A stretch of DNA of 5,357 bases from positions 1 through 5,357 of the forward strand of contig JALVUH010000151.1 of assembly GCA_027035735.1 (NCBI GenBank), given 5' to 3'. Positions 5,061 through 5,357 of this stretch are shown one piece after another. The position numbers and the translations under genes are program-made. Below the pieces are notes generated by a model. It saw only the letters and a list, made by a program, of their open reading frames with translations, was not told the origin of the DNA and ran no database searches. Within the stretch, counting starts at the first letter, position 1, and every line of letters begins with the position of its first letter. The stretch comes from Nautiliaceae bacterium. Its GTDB lineage: Bacteria > Campylobacterota > Campylobacteria > Campylobacterales > Nautiliaceae.

Positions 5061-5145
5061 TTTCTTCCTCCTCTTTATCCAAAATCATTTTTTTATTGTT
5101 ACTTTTTAGGTAAAATTATTCAACTATTTCTATAAGGAGATTTTT
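5061..5145 (+). promoter_or_regulatory. rpmA-obg spacer with a possible pairing over the obg ribosome-binding site
   Basis: This 85-bp gap holds a pyrimidine-rich tract (5061-5080). CTCTTTAT (5071-5078) can pair with ATAAGGAG (5132-5139), the obg ribosome-binding site, through eight pairs including one G-U. That would need a transcript reading through from rpmA and would close a loop of 53 nt. No convincing terminator is present, and the only promoter-like element is TAAAAT (5111-5116) without a -35, so co-transcription of obg with rplU-rpmA is the simplest reading. Confidence 0.25.
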
Positions 5146-5357
5146 ATGTTTGTTGATAACATAAAACTCACAGTCAAATCAGGTAAAGGTGGGGCTGGAT
5201 GTGTGAGTTTTAGGAGAGAAAAATTTATTCCCAAAGGTGGACCTGATGGAGGAGATGGTGGAAAAGGTGGAGATGTAGTTGTAGTATGTGATAATAATAC
5301 AAATACTTTATCTCACTTTAAAGGTAAAAAAGTTTTAAAAGCTAAAAATGGAAGACC
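5146..5357 (+). CDS. obg: Obg GTPase, N-terminal part (3' end beyond window)
   Basis: Obg (CgtA/ObgE) is an essential GTPase that binds the large ribosomal subunit, takes part in its assembly and links it to stress signalling. Only the first 70 codons are present. They cover part of the glycine-rich Obg fold: VDNIKLTVKSGKGGAGCVSF (3-22), then FRREKFIPKGGPDGGDGGKG (22-41) and GGDVVVV (41-47), which closely follow the E. coli ObgE N-terminus. The G domain with its nucleotide motifs would lie downstream. AAGGAG (5134-5139) stands six bases before the ATG, and an in-frame TAG at 5107-5109 limits upstream extension. Its place after rplU-rpmA is the conserved arrangement. Confidence 0.97.
   Translation, partial: MFVDNIKLTVKSGKGGAGCVSFRREKFIPKGGPDGGDGGKGGDVVVVCDNNTNTLSHFKGKKVLKAKNGR

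Noticed and set aside
5054..5098. Intrinsic terminator after rpmA, suggested by the TTTTTTT run at 5088-5094
   Set aside because: No stable hairpin precedes the T-run.
5096..5136. Promoter for obg using TTGTTA (5096-5101) with TAAAAT (5111-5116) or TATAAG (5131-5136)
   Set aside because: Spacings are 9 and 29 bp, and TATAAG overlaps the ribosome-binding site, so neither can work as a normal sigma-70 promoter.

Overview
This AT-rich window (roughly 30% GC by eye) is ordinary bacterial chromosome with every gene on the + strand. The very low GC, the exclusive use of AGA/AGG for arginine in the stretches read, the KRGFRRDFTRV tail of L21 and the rplU-rpmA-obg order point to Campylobacterota (Epsilonproteobacteria). 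A Nautiliales-type vent organism (Nautilia, Caminibacter, Lebetimonas) is plausible, but this is inference from protein style and not proven.

Layout. Bases 2-991 hold the C-terminal three quarters of a TRAP-transporter large permease (DctM type), cut by the window edge. A 126-bp gap follows, with a near-consensus sigma-70 promoter (TTGACT-N17-TATAAT) and a perfect 12-bp inverted repeat over the expected transcription start. That promoter drives groES (1118-1393) and groEL (1410-3038), the 10-kDa and 60-kDa chaperonins. A hairpin plus T-run at the end of groEL looks like an intrinsic terminator, and its 5' arm is the DNA that encodes the Gly-Gly-Met tail. Next is a TTG-initiated patatin-like phospholipase/esterase (3141-4007) with its own promoter region, then ridA (4027-4398), an enamine/imine deaminase. 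A 77-bp leader with unusual interleaved complementarities precedes rplU (L21, 4476-4790) and rpmA (L27, 4800-5060). After 85 bp the window ends inside obg (from 5146), a ribosome-associated GTPase.

How the genes work together. GroES and GroEL form the protein-folding chamber. L21 and L27 are large-subunit ribosomal proteins and Obg helps mature that subunit, so rplU-rpmA-obg is a conserved ribosome module. RidA removes reactive metabolites made by PLP enzymes. The patatin protein probably acts on membrane lipids. No functional link between the patatin gene and its neighbours is evident beyond adjacency.

I found no RNA gene, CRISPR array, insertion sequence or attachment site, and no wholly novel system. 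The unusual material is regulatory: a non-CIRCE operator candidate at groESL, a terminator built into the groEL coding end, an inverted repeat that could hide the patatin ribosome-binding site in read-through transcripts, and a possibly pseudoknotted rplU leader.
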